Shown: positions 22,206 through 32,344 of the stretch, one piece after another | How the letters are laid out: the number at the start of each line of letters is the position of its first letter | Numbering within the stretch: position 1 is the first letter of the stretch | DNA from: Dromaius novaehollandiae | Lineage: Eukaryota; Chordata; Aves; Casuariiformes; Dromaiidae | Direction: 5' to 3' | DNA: 64,000 nucleotides | Assembly: GCF_036370855.1 (NCBI RefSeq) | Contig: NC_088099.1 | Coordinates: 143,051,017 to 143,115,016, forward strand | The notes under the pieces: generated by a model | The model's input: only the letters and a program-made list of their open reading frames with translations | The model's database searches: none | Told to the model about the DNA's origin: nothing | Program-made: the position numbers and the translations under genes

Positions 22206-23424
22206 ACACCTTTCTCTTTCCTTCCAGTAGAGCAAACCAGGAATGATGATGAACCAGTATTTACCTATTACATAAATGATGGTGTTTATGGTTCTTTTTC
22301 AAGTAAATTGTCTGAGAAACTGAATACTATTCCAGAGGTTCACAAGGTGAGTCCTTCTGTATTTATCAGAGATAAGCTAAACAGTTATCCTTATGTATAT
22401 TTGAAATTTTTTTAATAAACAAATGTCTGAATTATCTGGATCATTTCCATGTAGAAATACAAGGATGATGAGCCTCTGTTCACAAGCAGCCTTTGGGGTC
22501 CATCCTGTGATGAGCTTGATCAAATTGTGGAAAACTGTCGTCTTCCCGAGTTGAGCGTTGGAGATTGGCTGATCTTTGATAATATGGGTTCTGGTACCTT
22601 AGGTGAACAGTCTACCTTTAATGACTATCAGAGGCCGCTGATTTACTACATGATGTCTTTCAGTGACTGGTAAGAAAATTGTATTAATAGTTGTAAGATT
22701 GTTTTTACTCTCTTCAAGAATGCACATACAGCCAAATGTAAATAAAATTTGATACAAATACAAGAAGACACAGATGTTTCATTTTAAAACGAATGCTGGG
22801 CAGAAGAGCTTTGGGGGTTTTTTGTTTTGTTGTTACTATGCTGTCTGACTTCACTAAGATTAAAATGAGAACTGTGATAGACTGTCTATTTTAGGGCTGA
22901 CAGAAAAAAGCAAAGTTCCTAATGTGGACTGAGTTTAGTGGTACTTGTTCCTGAGTTGTACCGTTCTACTACTTGATATTGACTGAGGTTTCCTAATATT
23001 AGTAATTGTAACTTGCATACAATATTGGCATCATAGTTGCAGGCAGGAAAGGTAGTTACACTGTTGCAGTGCTGGCAACAGTTGTTTTAATAAAGTAGCA
23101 GGGGCCCTAAGCCTCCACTGATGGAGAGTCCCAGCCTTTTCTGTGTCTGTCAAGTATGGGAACAGGTGATTTTCCTGTGGTGTGAGACTAAGACCACCCT
23201 ATCGTATGGGGCAGTAGACTTCAAATGCTAAATTCAGTGCTGGTTTCTGATGTTAAATTATGTATGAGGACTTTTTTCCTCTTGATTATAACTCTTGCTC
23301 TTTTTGCTGTAGGGATGAGATGCAAGATGCTGGAATTACTTCAGACACATTGATGAAGAATTTCTTCTTTGTGCCTTCTTGCATTCAGCTGAGCTCAGAA
23401 GACCGCTTTTCCACTGCAGCTTAA
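10252..23424 (+). CDS. AZIN1: Antizyme inhibitor 1 (complete, ten coding exons)
   Basis: Joining 10252-10353, 12425-12598, 12877-13049, 17321-17455, 19182-19263, 20538-20612, 21458-21623, 22228-22346, 22455-22669 and 23313-23424 gives 1353 bases, 450 residues plus TAA (human AZIN1 is 448). All introns are GT-AG and every phase joins. The protein begins [18 protein letters not shown] and has the alanine-racemase/ODC fold. AZIN1 binds antizyme more tightly than ornithine decarboxylase does, freeing ODC from antizyme-driven proteasomal decay and relieving inhibition of polyamine uptake. It is a pseudoenzyme. Lys69 and the GGG loop (235-237) remain, but ODC Asp88 is Ala88, Arg154 is His154, Arg277 is Cys274 and Tyr389 is Gly389. 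The antizyme-binding stretch around residues 114-141 is basic and intact. The C-terminus ends [10 protein letters not shown], without the ODC degron. AZIN2 or ODC1 is excluded by these substitutions and the N-terminus. Confidence 0.97.
11370..11450 (+). mobile_element. Candidate tRNA-derived SINE fragment
   Basis: Around 11377 the sequence TTTAGCTCAAGGGGTAGAGG resembles the D-arm/A-box of a tRNA. It is followed by a spacing and a weak B-box-like segment with CAGATCCC. It cannot fold as a real tRNA gene by eye. An old tRNA-headed SINE remnant in the AZIN1 intron is the best reading; the family is unidentified. Confidence 0.35.
12425..12598 (+). CDS. AZIN1: AZIN1 exon, residues 35-92
   Basis: Phase 0 at both ends. 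It carries the ODC-like PVKCN motif with Lys69, the lysine that holds pyridoxal phosphate in ODC, and GFACS, where Ala88 replaces the ODC Asp88. The intron that follows is only 278 bases (12599-12876). Confidence 0.96.
12877..13049 (+). CDS. AZIN1: AZIN1 exon, residues 93-149 plus two bases
   Basis: The acceptor TTTTTCAG ends at 12876 and the donor GTAAGT starts at 13050. It encodes the antizyme-binding region ([18 protein letters not shown], then a [16 protein letters not shown] segment). The next intron (13050-17320, 4.3 kb) is the largest coding intron. Its 13.2-14.9 kb part is less AT-rich and may contain an old, unidentified insertion. Confidence 0.96.
17321..17455 (+). CDS. AZIN1: AZIN1 exon, residues 150-194 plus two bases
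   Basis: The acceptor TTCTCTTAG ends at 17320 and the donor GTGAGT starts at 17456. It encodes LLLHIATED, where His154 replaces the ODC Arg154, and then [19 protein letters not shown]. The next intron (17456-19181) holds a tRNA A-box-like string at 18449. Confidence 0.96.
18441..18490 (+). mobile_element. Possible tRNA-like SINE remnant
   Basis: TGGCTCAGTTGG at 18449-18460 matches the pol III A-box consensus. No good B-box follows at the usual distance, so a decayed SINE head or chance are both possible. Confidence 0.2.
19182..19263 (+). CDS. AZIN1: AZIN1 exon, residues 195-222
   Basis: This 82-base exon encodes [20 protein letters not shown] and then ARCVFDMA. His197 and Ser200, which contact the cofactor in ODC, are retained. 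It is flanked by CTTTCAG and GTAAGT. The following intron (19264-20537) shows no recognisable element. Confidence 0.96.
20538..20612 (+). CDS. AZIN1: AZIN1 exon, residues 223-247
   Basis: This 75-base, phase-0 exon encodes [20 protein letters not shown] and then LQLEE. It contains the glycine-rich phosphate-binding loop at residues 235-237. It is flanked by ATTTTAG and GTATCT, a slightly weaker donor than its neighbours. The following intron is 845 bases with nothing recognised. Confidence 0.96.
21458..21623 (+). CDS. AZIN1: AZIN1 exon, residues 248-302 plus one base
   Basis: It encodes [14 protein letters not shown] and the segment [20 protein letters not shown]. Cys274 stands where ODC has Arg277 and human AZIN1 has Ser, so the PLP-phosphate arginine is lost. 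It is flanked by TTTGTAG and GTAAGC. Confidence 0.96.
22158..22200. repeat. Poly(A) tract of 43 bases in an AZIN1 intron
   Basis: An uninterrupted run of 43 A lies 27 bases upstream of the acceptor AG at 22226-22227. A short pyrimidine stretch (CCTTTCTCTTTCCTTCCAG) separates it from the exon. It could be a slippage-expanded microsatellite or a retroelement tail without a visible body. Its exact length is prone to sequencing error. Confidence 0.9.
22228..22346 (+). CDS. AZIN1: AZIN1 exon, residues 303-342
   Basis: It encodes [20 protein letters not shown] and then [20 protein letters not shown]. The NDGVYGSF motif is shared with ODC. The acceptor follows the 43-A tract closely. The donor is GTGAGT, and the next intron is only 108 bases. 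Confidence 0.96.
22455..22669 (+). CDS. AZIN1: AZIN1 exon, residues 343-413 plus two bases
   Basis: It encodes [20 protein letters not shown] and on to YYMMSFSDW. Cys360-Asp361 are retained from ODC, while ODC Tyr389 is Gly389 here. Residue 369 (codon AAC, 22533-22535) aligns with human Ser367, the ADAR1 recoding site, so the human codon is not conserved. Confidence 0.96.
23313..23424 (+). CDS. AZIN1: AZIN1 terminal coding exon, residues 414-450
   Basis: It encodes [20 protein letters not shown] and ends [14 protein letters not shown], then TAA at 23422-23424. The [14 protein letters not shown] segment is the AZIN1 signature, and no ODC PEST degron follows. It continues into the 3'UTR. Confidence 0.97.
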
Positions 23425-26035
23425 ACAGGCATTAACGCTTCATTTAGACCTGAAGTTGCAAGTCTGTAGTTTGTCTGGTCAACATTCCAGCGTGGAAGAA
23501 ATGGAACAATCTTGAATTCAATTCATTCTCTTCAAAACTTGAAAAAATAGTAATAGCTAATTGGGACCAGGCAAAACCAGCTACAGCTACAAATTCACCG
23601 GGTGGGAGGGTTAATAATGGCATCCAAATTTAAACTTAACAGTTTGTTCAACCCCTGAGCGTTTAAATATGCAACAAAATGGATGACTTAGTGGAGATGG
23701 AAACCCATCACTTGGGTTCTTCAACAGTTTACATACAAGTACACAGTTTTTATACTAAGGATTCCTGTTAGAAAAGTCTTGTAAAGTTATTGTCTTTCGC
23801 CCAGATATATCAAATGTCAGTGGGAGACCAGTGTGACTTCATTAGATGTTTAGTGTATTTAGAATGTGTAAATTTGTGCTTTGAACTGTAGTTTAATAAA
23901 TGTAAAATTGCATCATAGTATTTGTTGTATTTGACCCTTGATGTACCCCTTGTATGATTGCAATAAAGCTTTGTGTAGATTTTACTGTTTTTCAGGCTAA
24001 CTTTGGGAGGGGCTAGGCAGAAGAGATAGCTATAAAATAGATGTATACATGATTGTTTTAAGAAGCCTTCTTTTGTCTAGCCCATTATTTCAATTTTAAG
24101 TTAGAGCATTAAGTCATGAGTAATTTAAGTAAATAGGTTTGATAAACCTGTGTTGAGTTAAGGTCAGCTAAGTTTCTGGAAGGTTGAAATGCAGTTTGTA
24201 GTATTTCTTAGAGTATGACCTTAGTTTACCAGTTCTAACACTAAAAATAGCAAACCTGCAATAGATATAGATGTACATAGAAGTCTTTTAGCTAGTGTGC
24301 ATGTAGTGATCCTATTGCAGCATGGGTTAGTACAGCTCTGCTGGTTCTTGCAGAACCTTTAGCTCTTTTTTCTTCCTTTAGTGGGGTTCATTGAAGAGTT
24401 AACTTCGACTAGTTCTGCATAGTGCAAACTTGAAACAGAAGGGCTACATGTCTTCAGCAACCTCAGTGCTTTCTTTCACTGTACTTTAAATATATCCACA
24501 AACTAAAGGTGAAGCACACTACCAGAAGTATGTACTCCAACTGCACTAACAACTTCACTGAAACTGTTCAGTGGATTTGCTTGTTCTGTTATTGGAGCCT
24601 CTTAATTTCTTCTAGATCCTTTTCTTGCTTTCTCATTTTAACTTAATCTCCCCAACTGGAAAATGTGGGGGGGGGGAAGTTGTCAGGATTTTGAAATGAT
24701 GTATTAAATTCTGGATCCTGTAATCAAAAGGTGATTATTTTTAACACTACTCAGAAGTGGAATTTCTGCCTCTTGGTTGCAAGTGTATCTTACATAAGTG
24801 CCAACTGGTAGAAAATCTTGACTTTTGGTTCCATAAGGCAAAGACTTCATAACTTGATGTACCTTTACTCAAAAATGCAGAAAGTTCATCATGGAATAAG
24901 CTTTTTAATTTGAACTCAACTACTGGTGGCTTGTTGGGAGATTTACAGGCCAGCCTAAGTAGTGGCTTGTGTTTTGAAGATATGATCTATGAAATATTTA
25001 TCATTAGAATTAAATGGGGGGAACAGCAAGGAAAGGGAGTGATGATTGTAGGAAACTTGGTGTTTGAAATTCAGTTATTATCCATCCCTGCTTCAAAAAG
25101 TCATGCACCCAAGTCTGCCAGTTGGAATCTTCTCTAGATCCTACAAGACATTAGACTGCACAGTTTTTGACTATAAAATACCACTACAGTTGCCTAAGAA
25201 TTTAACAGGATTATGTTGTGCAGTCTAAAGGAGAGTTTTATGTTAAATTGCAAATCAATTGAAAAAAAATTCCTTTATAAATAATAGTGGTCACAGCAGA
25301 ACTGTCCATTGTACTTGAAGATAAGTTTACCATTAAAACCAACCTGAAGTTTGAACACAGTATGTATTTCAGTTTGATTTGCTAAGTGTTACTATTTGTT
25401 TATATTGTATTTGCAATTCAGAAGTTAACTGGAAAATATAAAGCTGAATCATTTCTACATAGTACATTGAACTGTAATGTAGCTTTGTTATGCTCAATAC
25501 ACACCTGCAAATCTTTTATTTGCTGATAATGCTGCTCTTGCAGGCTATGTGGTATATTTAGCTGTAATAGCATTGGCTGGAATTTCATGAATATTGATAT
25601 ATGCAAGCAGTGTTTCAGTGTATAATCTACTTGTCTTGCCTGCCAAACATCCATCTGCTTTAGTATGAAGTACTACCCTGGTACAGTCCTTTGGTCTGTG
25701 CATACCATTTCCCAAGGAAAAAGTAGGGTTGTAAACTTGAGACAGTACTATGTTACCAATAAACTCTGCCAGTTAGGGTTCAAGAGTGGGAGAAAATGAC
25801 CCCCATCTTTCCCTGTTTGCCAAAGCAGCTACATCGTTGACTTGTATTGGCTTGAAGTGCCCTGGATCAATCAACAGATCTTTTGCCACTTCAGATATAT
25901 TCTAACCCTCTTTACTGCTGCTTTTTGGGGGTAGAGGAGGTGGGGAGGCTGTGGAGTTTCTTAATGTGCTTAGTAGCAGGCTGTATGGAGAACTGAAACC
26001 AGCTTTAGAAAAATAAAAATTCCAAAACAAAGGGA
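23425..26035 (+). other. AZIN1: AZIN1 3'UTR (proximal end about 23.98 kb, possible distal end about 26.03 kb)
   Basis: The untranslated tail follows the stop directly. AATAAA occurs at 23895-23900 and 23962-23967, giving a short 3'UTR of about 0.55 kb. Further AATAAA hexamers at 25758-25763 and 26012-26017 would give about 2.6 kb, close to the long 3'UTR I recall for human AZIN1. Which ends are used cannot be told from sequence. Confidence 0.6.
23895..23967 (+). terminator. AZIN1: AZIN1 proximal polyadenylation signals
   Basis: There are two canonical AATAAA hexamers, at 23895-23900 and 23962-23967. They are 67 bases apart and are followed by T/GT-rich sequence (TTTGTGTAG, TTTTACTGTTTTTC), as expected for cleavage at about 23,985. 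Confidence 0.75.
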
Positions 26036-28000
26036 GCAGTTGCTTTAAAAGACAGAGCATGCAGTAGATAACTTGTTTGTAGCACCACTTTTGGAAAAAT
26101 ACCTAGTACTGCCTAATAATTCTATAGTTGGGTAACTAGCGTGTGCTAGCCTAATGCTTGATGTTGCTGAGCTTTGGTTTGCTCTTTGACTCCTCCTGAC
26201 CACGTGTGGGGCACAGGACGGATGTTTGCTCTCATTCTTGCATGGGGAGTAGAGTGGTGGTGCTCTTGAGGGTGTTTGCACAGTTAAAAACTGAGCACAC
26301 CTGGGTAGATAAGTCTCATAACTACAGTTACTCAGTGGTGCCATGTGCTTGGAGGAGGGGAGTAGCAGGTGTGGGGCACCAGTTATGCCAGCTAGTGCTG
26401 AACACTGCCAGGAGCTATGAGAAGAAACAGGTTACGTACTTAAGATGGTGGTTTCTCTTAGCTGGTCTGACTAATAGTGAAGGAAAAACAACAGTCATTT
26501 CTTTAACTTGCACAGTCCTTTAGTTCATTTAGTGAAAGAACAGCTTTCTTGTGCTAGACAATTACAGCTCTCTTCCTTACTGGAAACTTACAGTATGCTG
26601 ATCTCTAACTTCTTGATGTCTGGACTTTATCTTTCTTTCCCCTTAAAATTAAAAATGGCAGTGGTGATAATGGGAGCTCTATGGGAATGCACGTGGAGTT
26701 ATGGAGCTGCTCTGCAAGGGTGCACTTTTTAGTTCAATATTGCTGGGCTGTTTACTGAAAGATGAACATATGCCTGTCTCCTCTGATGACCTGGCAGACA
26801 GGATGGTTGTGGAAGTGGTAACAGTGCAAATTAATATGGAACCCTTTTATTAAAGATTATATTCTTAGAATAACAAGCTTTCTTTCATGTCACTTTAATC
26901 TCTTTGCAGCTGTATAGTTTTTAATCTGAAGAAGGTGTATTAATAGGATTACCCAGCCAGGTACCTAGGACAAAGCTGTTTGTGCTTGTCAGTATGAGTC
27001 AGGAAAAAGAAAAGCTCTCAGGGAGGCTGCTGCATGCTGTCCAACCAGCTGCTTCCCACGGTCTCCGAGACTGGGCAGGCTCCTGTTACGGATGTGTTTT
27101 TTTTCTCCGGAGACTGTATGTTGCTGTTCCCCCTTGACTTGAATGAAGTTGCTGCAGTATGGCACTAGTGCAGGCTGCAACCTCAGGCAGGTGTCAGTTA
27201 TACTATAATTTAGAACAGAGATACTCAGTATCAAACAAATGGGGAAAACAAACTTTCAAAGAATTTGTAATGCTCTTTGAATACCAGGCAGTTTTAGATC
27301 CTGGTTGTAGTATTTTGTTCATCTATGCAAACTCAGACCAATTGAGTACCCATCATAGGACTAAGAAAACCACTCAAATATTTGTGTCACAAGTCTATTA
27401 TACTTCTCACATTAAAATATCTGCTGTTGAGGGGTCACACTGTAAAGCTGGAGTCCTTTGGTTCCGCTGAAGGGAAACTGCTGCTGTCAAGGCCATCCAT
27501 TTGCTGTCTTTGGCTTCAGGTCTGGACTCAGCAACAAAGGCACAAGTCACCTCTAAGTTTTGTTGCTGCTGAGAACTGAAACATCCAAACCCACGGTGGT
27601 GAAACGGGAGCTTTTTCAGGAAGTGTAGGGTGGGTTGAAGCATTTCTGCTAGCTGAAATGTGCTTCCAGAAACAGCTGTTCTGTTAGCACTGAAGCTGGA
27701 CATGCAACAACTGGTGCCCACTTACTGTGAAGCTTACGGCCTATTTTTCTGTTCATTTTCACACGAAGAGAAATGGACAATAATTTAGTATATAAAGCTT
27801 TTTAATCTAACCTCTTGCATTAAATTAAAGGTTTTAAAACATCTATGAGCATATTCTTTGCTATGTGATTCTTGCTTGTCTAAGAGGGCTGCTATCTTAT
27901 CCTTACACCTCTTCCTTTCTAGCTTTATACAACTGAGATGTCATATTAAAAATATTAACAAAACCCAGACTGATGCTGTGTTCCAAAGACCAGAGCACTC
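26036..28000. other. AZIN1-KLF10 intergenic, AT-rich part
   Basis: I see no gene here. The short ORFs look random and match no family I know. It may include unannotated AZIN1 downstream transcript. Confidence 0.5.
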
Positions 28001-29514
28001 ACCTGAAATATTAAGGTAACGGTGCAGTTTCTTGTCCTAGTGAAGAGCTAATGGTACAAAGCGAGGACACCTTCAATGGGCCCAATGCAGAAGCAGCAGC
28101 CAGCTGGCTCCGTAAGGCCTCCCTCCACCTGGGAGGGGTGAGCCAGCCAACCTGGCTCTGTGGTGCCACATGCGTGCAGTGGGCAGGGAAGGACAGGTGA
28201 CTGCAGCCTCCTCTGTGGTGGGCCGTGTACCTGGTGCTGGGCACAGCAGAGGGGCTGCCAGGGCCTACAGCTGGCCAGAGCTGAGTGTGGTGTGGGGGCT
28301 GGCCCCACTGATCTCACCACCCTGTAAGTTCCCTTTAATAAAACCCACCTGGAGATGCCTGCTGCAGGATACTGCCGCTGCTCTGGTCTGGGGCATCAGG
28401 GCTAGGCTGTGTAAACCTGTGTCGGAGTGTGCAGCCGTGTAACTCTTAGCTGGTCAGGAACAGGAATCACCTATGAGCAACTTCACCTCAGTTCAGCAAC
28501 TCAGTGCTGCCTCAGACTGATTATGTGGGAAAACGTCACAGAATACTTCCCTTAACCATCCGGAAGGCTATAAAAGACACCTTTAGCTCAGGCAATGCGG
28601 CGTGTTACGATGGCTGCTGTTGGACTCTGTGTGCGTGATGCACCTGGCCAGGGGAAGCCAGAAGGAGCTCTGGGGCCTGCATCGCCAGCTGGCAGTGCGG
28701 GGGCTGCTCAGGGCTCCTGCTGCGGGCTCCTCCTGCAAGGCGGTTTTTCAGTCCACCTGCTCGCTCCTCTCCCTGCCGGTCTCCACTAGAGGCCCCAGTC
28801 CTCCTTGCTTTGCCTCAGCTCACTGCGCGCTCCAGCTGGCCGCTGCCGGGGCCGGTTTGCTGCCAGCCCAGGCTCCCGGTCTGCCGCACTGACGCGAGGG
28901 AGGCTGCTCGGCTGCACGCAGCGCTCCCGTGCAAGCACAAGCCTTATGAATCTATTATGACCCAAATTCAGTTTTTGTTAAACACACCACCCAGGTTCCT
29001 CGGGGACAGAAACATATCTGTGTTTCCTGAAGAGCCCAGTGCTCCTTTTGTTAGTGTGGACATGGTTTTACTTAAGAAGTACAGGCCCGGGGCTGTTTTG
29101 GGGATTTGGCAGCGAGACAGTAAACAACAGCAGGAGTGAGAGAGACGAGTCACGCATGTAAAACCATTTTGCTCTTTATCGTGCTCCCTGCTTGAGCCCA
29201 GCCGCTAATCCTGGCAGTGACATTTCTCCCTTCATCCGTTTGGCGGCCGCCTCGTGCAGCCAGGCAGTAACCGCTGCTCTCCCGACGCGCTGGAGCGAGC
29301 GGCAGCGCTGGCAGCGGCCGCGGCGGCAGGACAGGCGCTGCGCTCCCAGCCCAGCCCATCTGCGATTCCCCGGCAGGTTGGGTGAAAAAATCCCCGGGTT
29401 TTTTTTGTGTGCTGGAATGCCGATGCCTCCTTAAGCATCGAGCCTTACAGGGAACTTGGAAAGTACCGTCTGCACCACAGATGCTCTGCCCTTATACAGG
29501 CAAACAGGCACTGT

Positions 29515-29538
29515 TACACACACACACACACACACACA
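29515..29538. repeat. (AC)n microsatellite
   Basis: About 12 uninterrupted AC units lie in the GC-rich intergenic block. It is a simple dinucleotide repeat. Confidence 0.95.
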
Positions 29539-32319
29539 AAGCATTTCTGGTTTCACTAAGTTTGCACGAACTGAAAGAATCACTCTGTGTAACTTCACAG
29601 TTTGTGATTAAAGTAGCATTAAATACATTCACTTACAGTCCCTGAACTGCATGGGCTTTCTCCACAGAGATCCCAGTGCTCCCTGTAAAACGGCTTGGCG
29701 GCGGCGCAGCTGAACTGGCCGCAGGGACCCCCCAGCGCCGTGGTGCAGCGCCCTGTGCGGGACGGTGAGTCTCCAGGGGGCACCGGGACGGGCGCCAGCT
29801 GCCCCGGCTCCCGCCTCTAGTTTACTGATGCATGGAGTAAGCCACAGCCCACCCGAAAGATTTTTTTCCAAAGAAAACTACTCACTGGTTTCCACAGTGG
29901 CTGCGTAGATTGGGTGGCCAGCAGGGAGCTCCCCACAGGCAGCAGAGCCGCCGGGCCGGGCTGCCGGGCTGCGCTGAGAGCCGGCGGCGGGCGAGGGGTG
30001 CACCCGCCGGGCAGGAGCGCGGTAAAGTCGCCTCCTGTTCTCTCAGCTCCTCTGTGGACACGTCTTTCCATCTTCCCATTTCTCCGTACAATCCTGCTTT
30101 TTCAGCAAAAGCAGAAATAAAGCCATGGCGCCTGTGTTTCCCCTGCCTTTTGACAAAATGGCTTTGGCGAGGCACCCTGGCACAGTTACCTCCTGCAACG
30201 CCCCCGGAGCCCAGGCGCCATTCGGGGCGCCAGGCGCGAAATCCAGTGCCGCGTGCAAGGACGTGCTGCGTGCGGCTGCGGCGTCGAAGCCTGGCAATGC
30301 CCGGGCGAGGAGGAGAGATTGGGGCACAGCAGTTGGAGAGGGTCACAGCTGCGTGGTTTCAGAAAACTACTGGAAGAAAATAAGAACGAGCTGATACTAC
30401 TGTGGAATTTCTTTTTTTCTCACTTTTGCTGCCCCTGTGGTTACCCTCTCCACGCTTCCACATCCGCGTTGACAGGCTGCTGACTGACCTCCGCAGCCGG
30501 GACCAGCCCCCCCTTCCCCAGTCCTCCCACCCATGACCAGCCCCCAGCTCATCCTGGACATGGTGAAAACTAGGTCACATTTGCTCTGTCCTTTCATCAC
30601 CATCTTCTTGGTTATACAGATTGCAACCTCCACAGTTTTTTTTTTTTTCTTTCCACCTGCCACTTACGGGCCTTATAAAACTCAAATACGGGAAGCCATT
30701 AAGACATATTAGTCAAGCGTTGCAACAGGTTGTGCAGCCTCCTTGCAAAAAACCTCCTTGGAGGTTTTCGAGCCCCAGCTGGATAAAGCTGCGCGCAGGG
30801 CTGGACTGGGGCCTCCTGCTGCTCCTTCCAGCCTGGGCTGCCCTGCGGCAGCAGCCCAGCAGCTCACGAGGCGACAGACCTCCCCCCCCGGCTGGAGGCG
30901 AGCTAAGCCCGGCCTCGGCGGTGCCAGCTGAGTGGGGAGCGCAGCACTTGGGTGCAGAGCTGTGCCCAGCCCCAGCCCTGCGGTGTGGGACGGCCGCGGC
31001 GCCGGGACATGGACGACAGGGACGGCAGGGTACGAGACCGGGGACTGCTGCCAGCCTCCCCCACCGACACAGATGCTCCCACTAGAAGTTTAAATCTCAA
31101 CGATTACCATTTTCCAACAACAACAATTTCAACGGCGAATTCCTAGCTGGCTCTGGCTACTGAGCTAGGCTGCCCCCAGACGCAGATGTTAAAGAGAAGG
31201 ATGAGCAGAAAACGTCTCCGTCTCCGGTTTGCCTTGAAACCAAGCTGTTCGAAGCCTCTCGCTCGGCTGCTTCTCCATAGTAACATCATCAGCGGGAGCT
31301 GCGGCCCCGCGAGCTGCCTGCTGAGGCTGGCGGGGCTGGAGTGGTTTCAAGGCCAGCGGCAAGGCCACTGCCATCAGCAGACGCGGTGCTGCTCTCCACG
31401 TGCCGGGGTGCCTGGCGGTGCGTGCAGCTCTGCCCTGCTGCAGCTCCTTCCCGCGGGACGGGGAATCTGCTGTACTGGCAAAGGCACCCTGTGTCCACAG
31501 CACTACGCCCGCGCTGCGGCTGTGCCGAGATAACTGACTCCAGCTGGAAAAAGAAAAGAAACTGCAATACCTTTGTGTCGTGCCAGGCTTTTTTCCCGGC
31601 TGGAAGGTTTAAGCAGGGCCACGGTGGCTGCCTGGAGGCGCCTCACACTTTTGCAAGAGCACCCGGGACACCTAGTCAACCTGCCACTTGGACACCGCAT
31701 TTTCCTGTGTAAGAATTCCCTTATTTCCATCGGATCCACATTTCTTTCCCATCTTGGCCTGCTGTTTAGTGTCAGTGCAGGCTGCCAAGCAGCTGCCGCC
31801 AGCAGCCATCCCCGCGCGCGGCAGCCGCAGGCACCGTGATGCTTCGGAGCGGGGCCATCGCGGCGCTGTGGCTGGAGCCAGCGGCGGGCAGGCAGCCCTC
31901 ACCCCCCGCTAAGCCCACCGGAGCTGCACCGGGGTTTCCCAGACTTTCCACTGGAGACATGAGACCAGGATGGACTGGGGGGTTTTGCCGCGTAGAGGAA
32001 GGCCGGACAATGCCTCTGAAATGGCTGCTTTTAAAACATCCTCCAGGCTGCTCCAGTGAGCTGGGGGAAGCCTCGTTGGGGACACACCGGAAACCCGGGA
32101 GGACCCTGCTGCTGCCCCGACGGGGCCCTGTGGTGCGGCAGCTCCGTCCGACTCTGCTGGGGGCCGGGCCAGGCCCTGGGGGCAGCCGGGCGCGGGGGGA
32201 ACAGCAACCAGCCGGGCTACCTGGGCTGCCAACACGTGGGGAGGAAAGGCTGAAATCAAAAAGCACCTCCCATCTTCAGCCCAGCTAGCAAAGTAATGCT
32301 TTTTTTTTTCTTTTGGCTG

Positions 32320-32344
32320 TTTGTGGAAAAAAAAAATCCACAAA
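32320..32344. repeat. Short inverted repeat with A-tract loop
   Basis: The 8-base arms TTTGTGGA and TCCACAAA flank about nine A. A T-rich run precedes it. It could form a small hairpin; no function is evident. Confidence 0.7.

Noticed and set aside
22143..22415. ORF containing a long poly-lysine run
   Set aside because: It is the 43-A intronic tract read through into an AZIN1 exon and then into the next intron.
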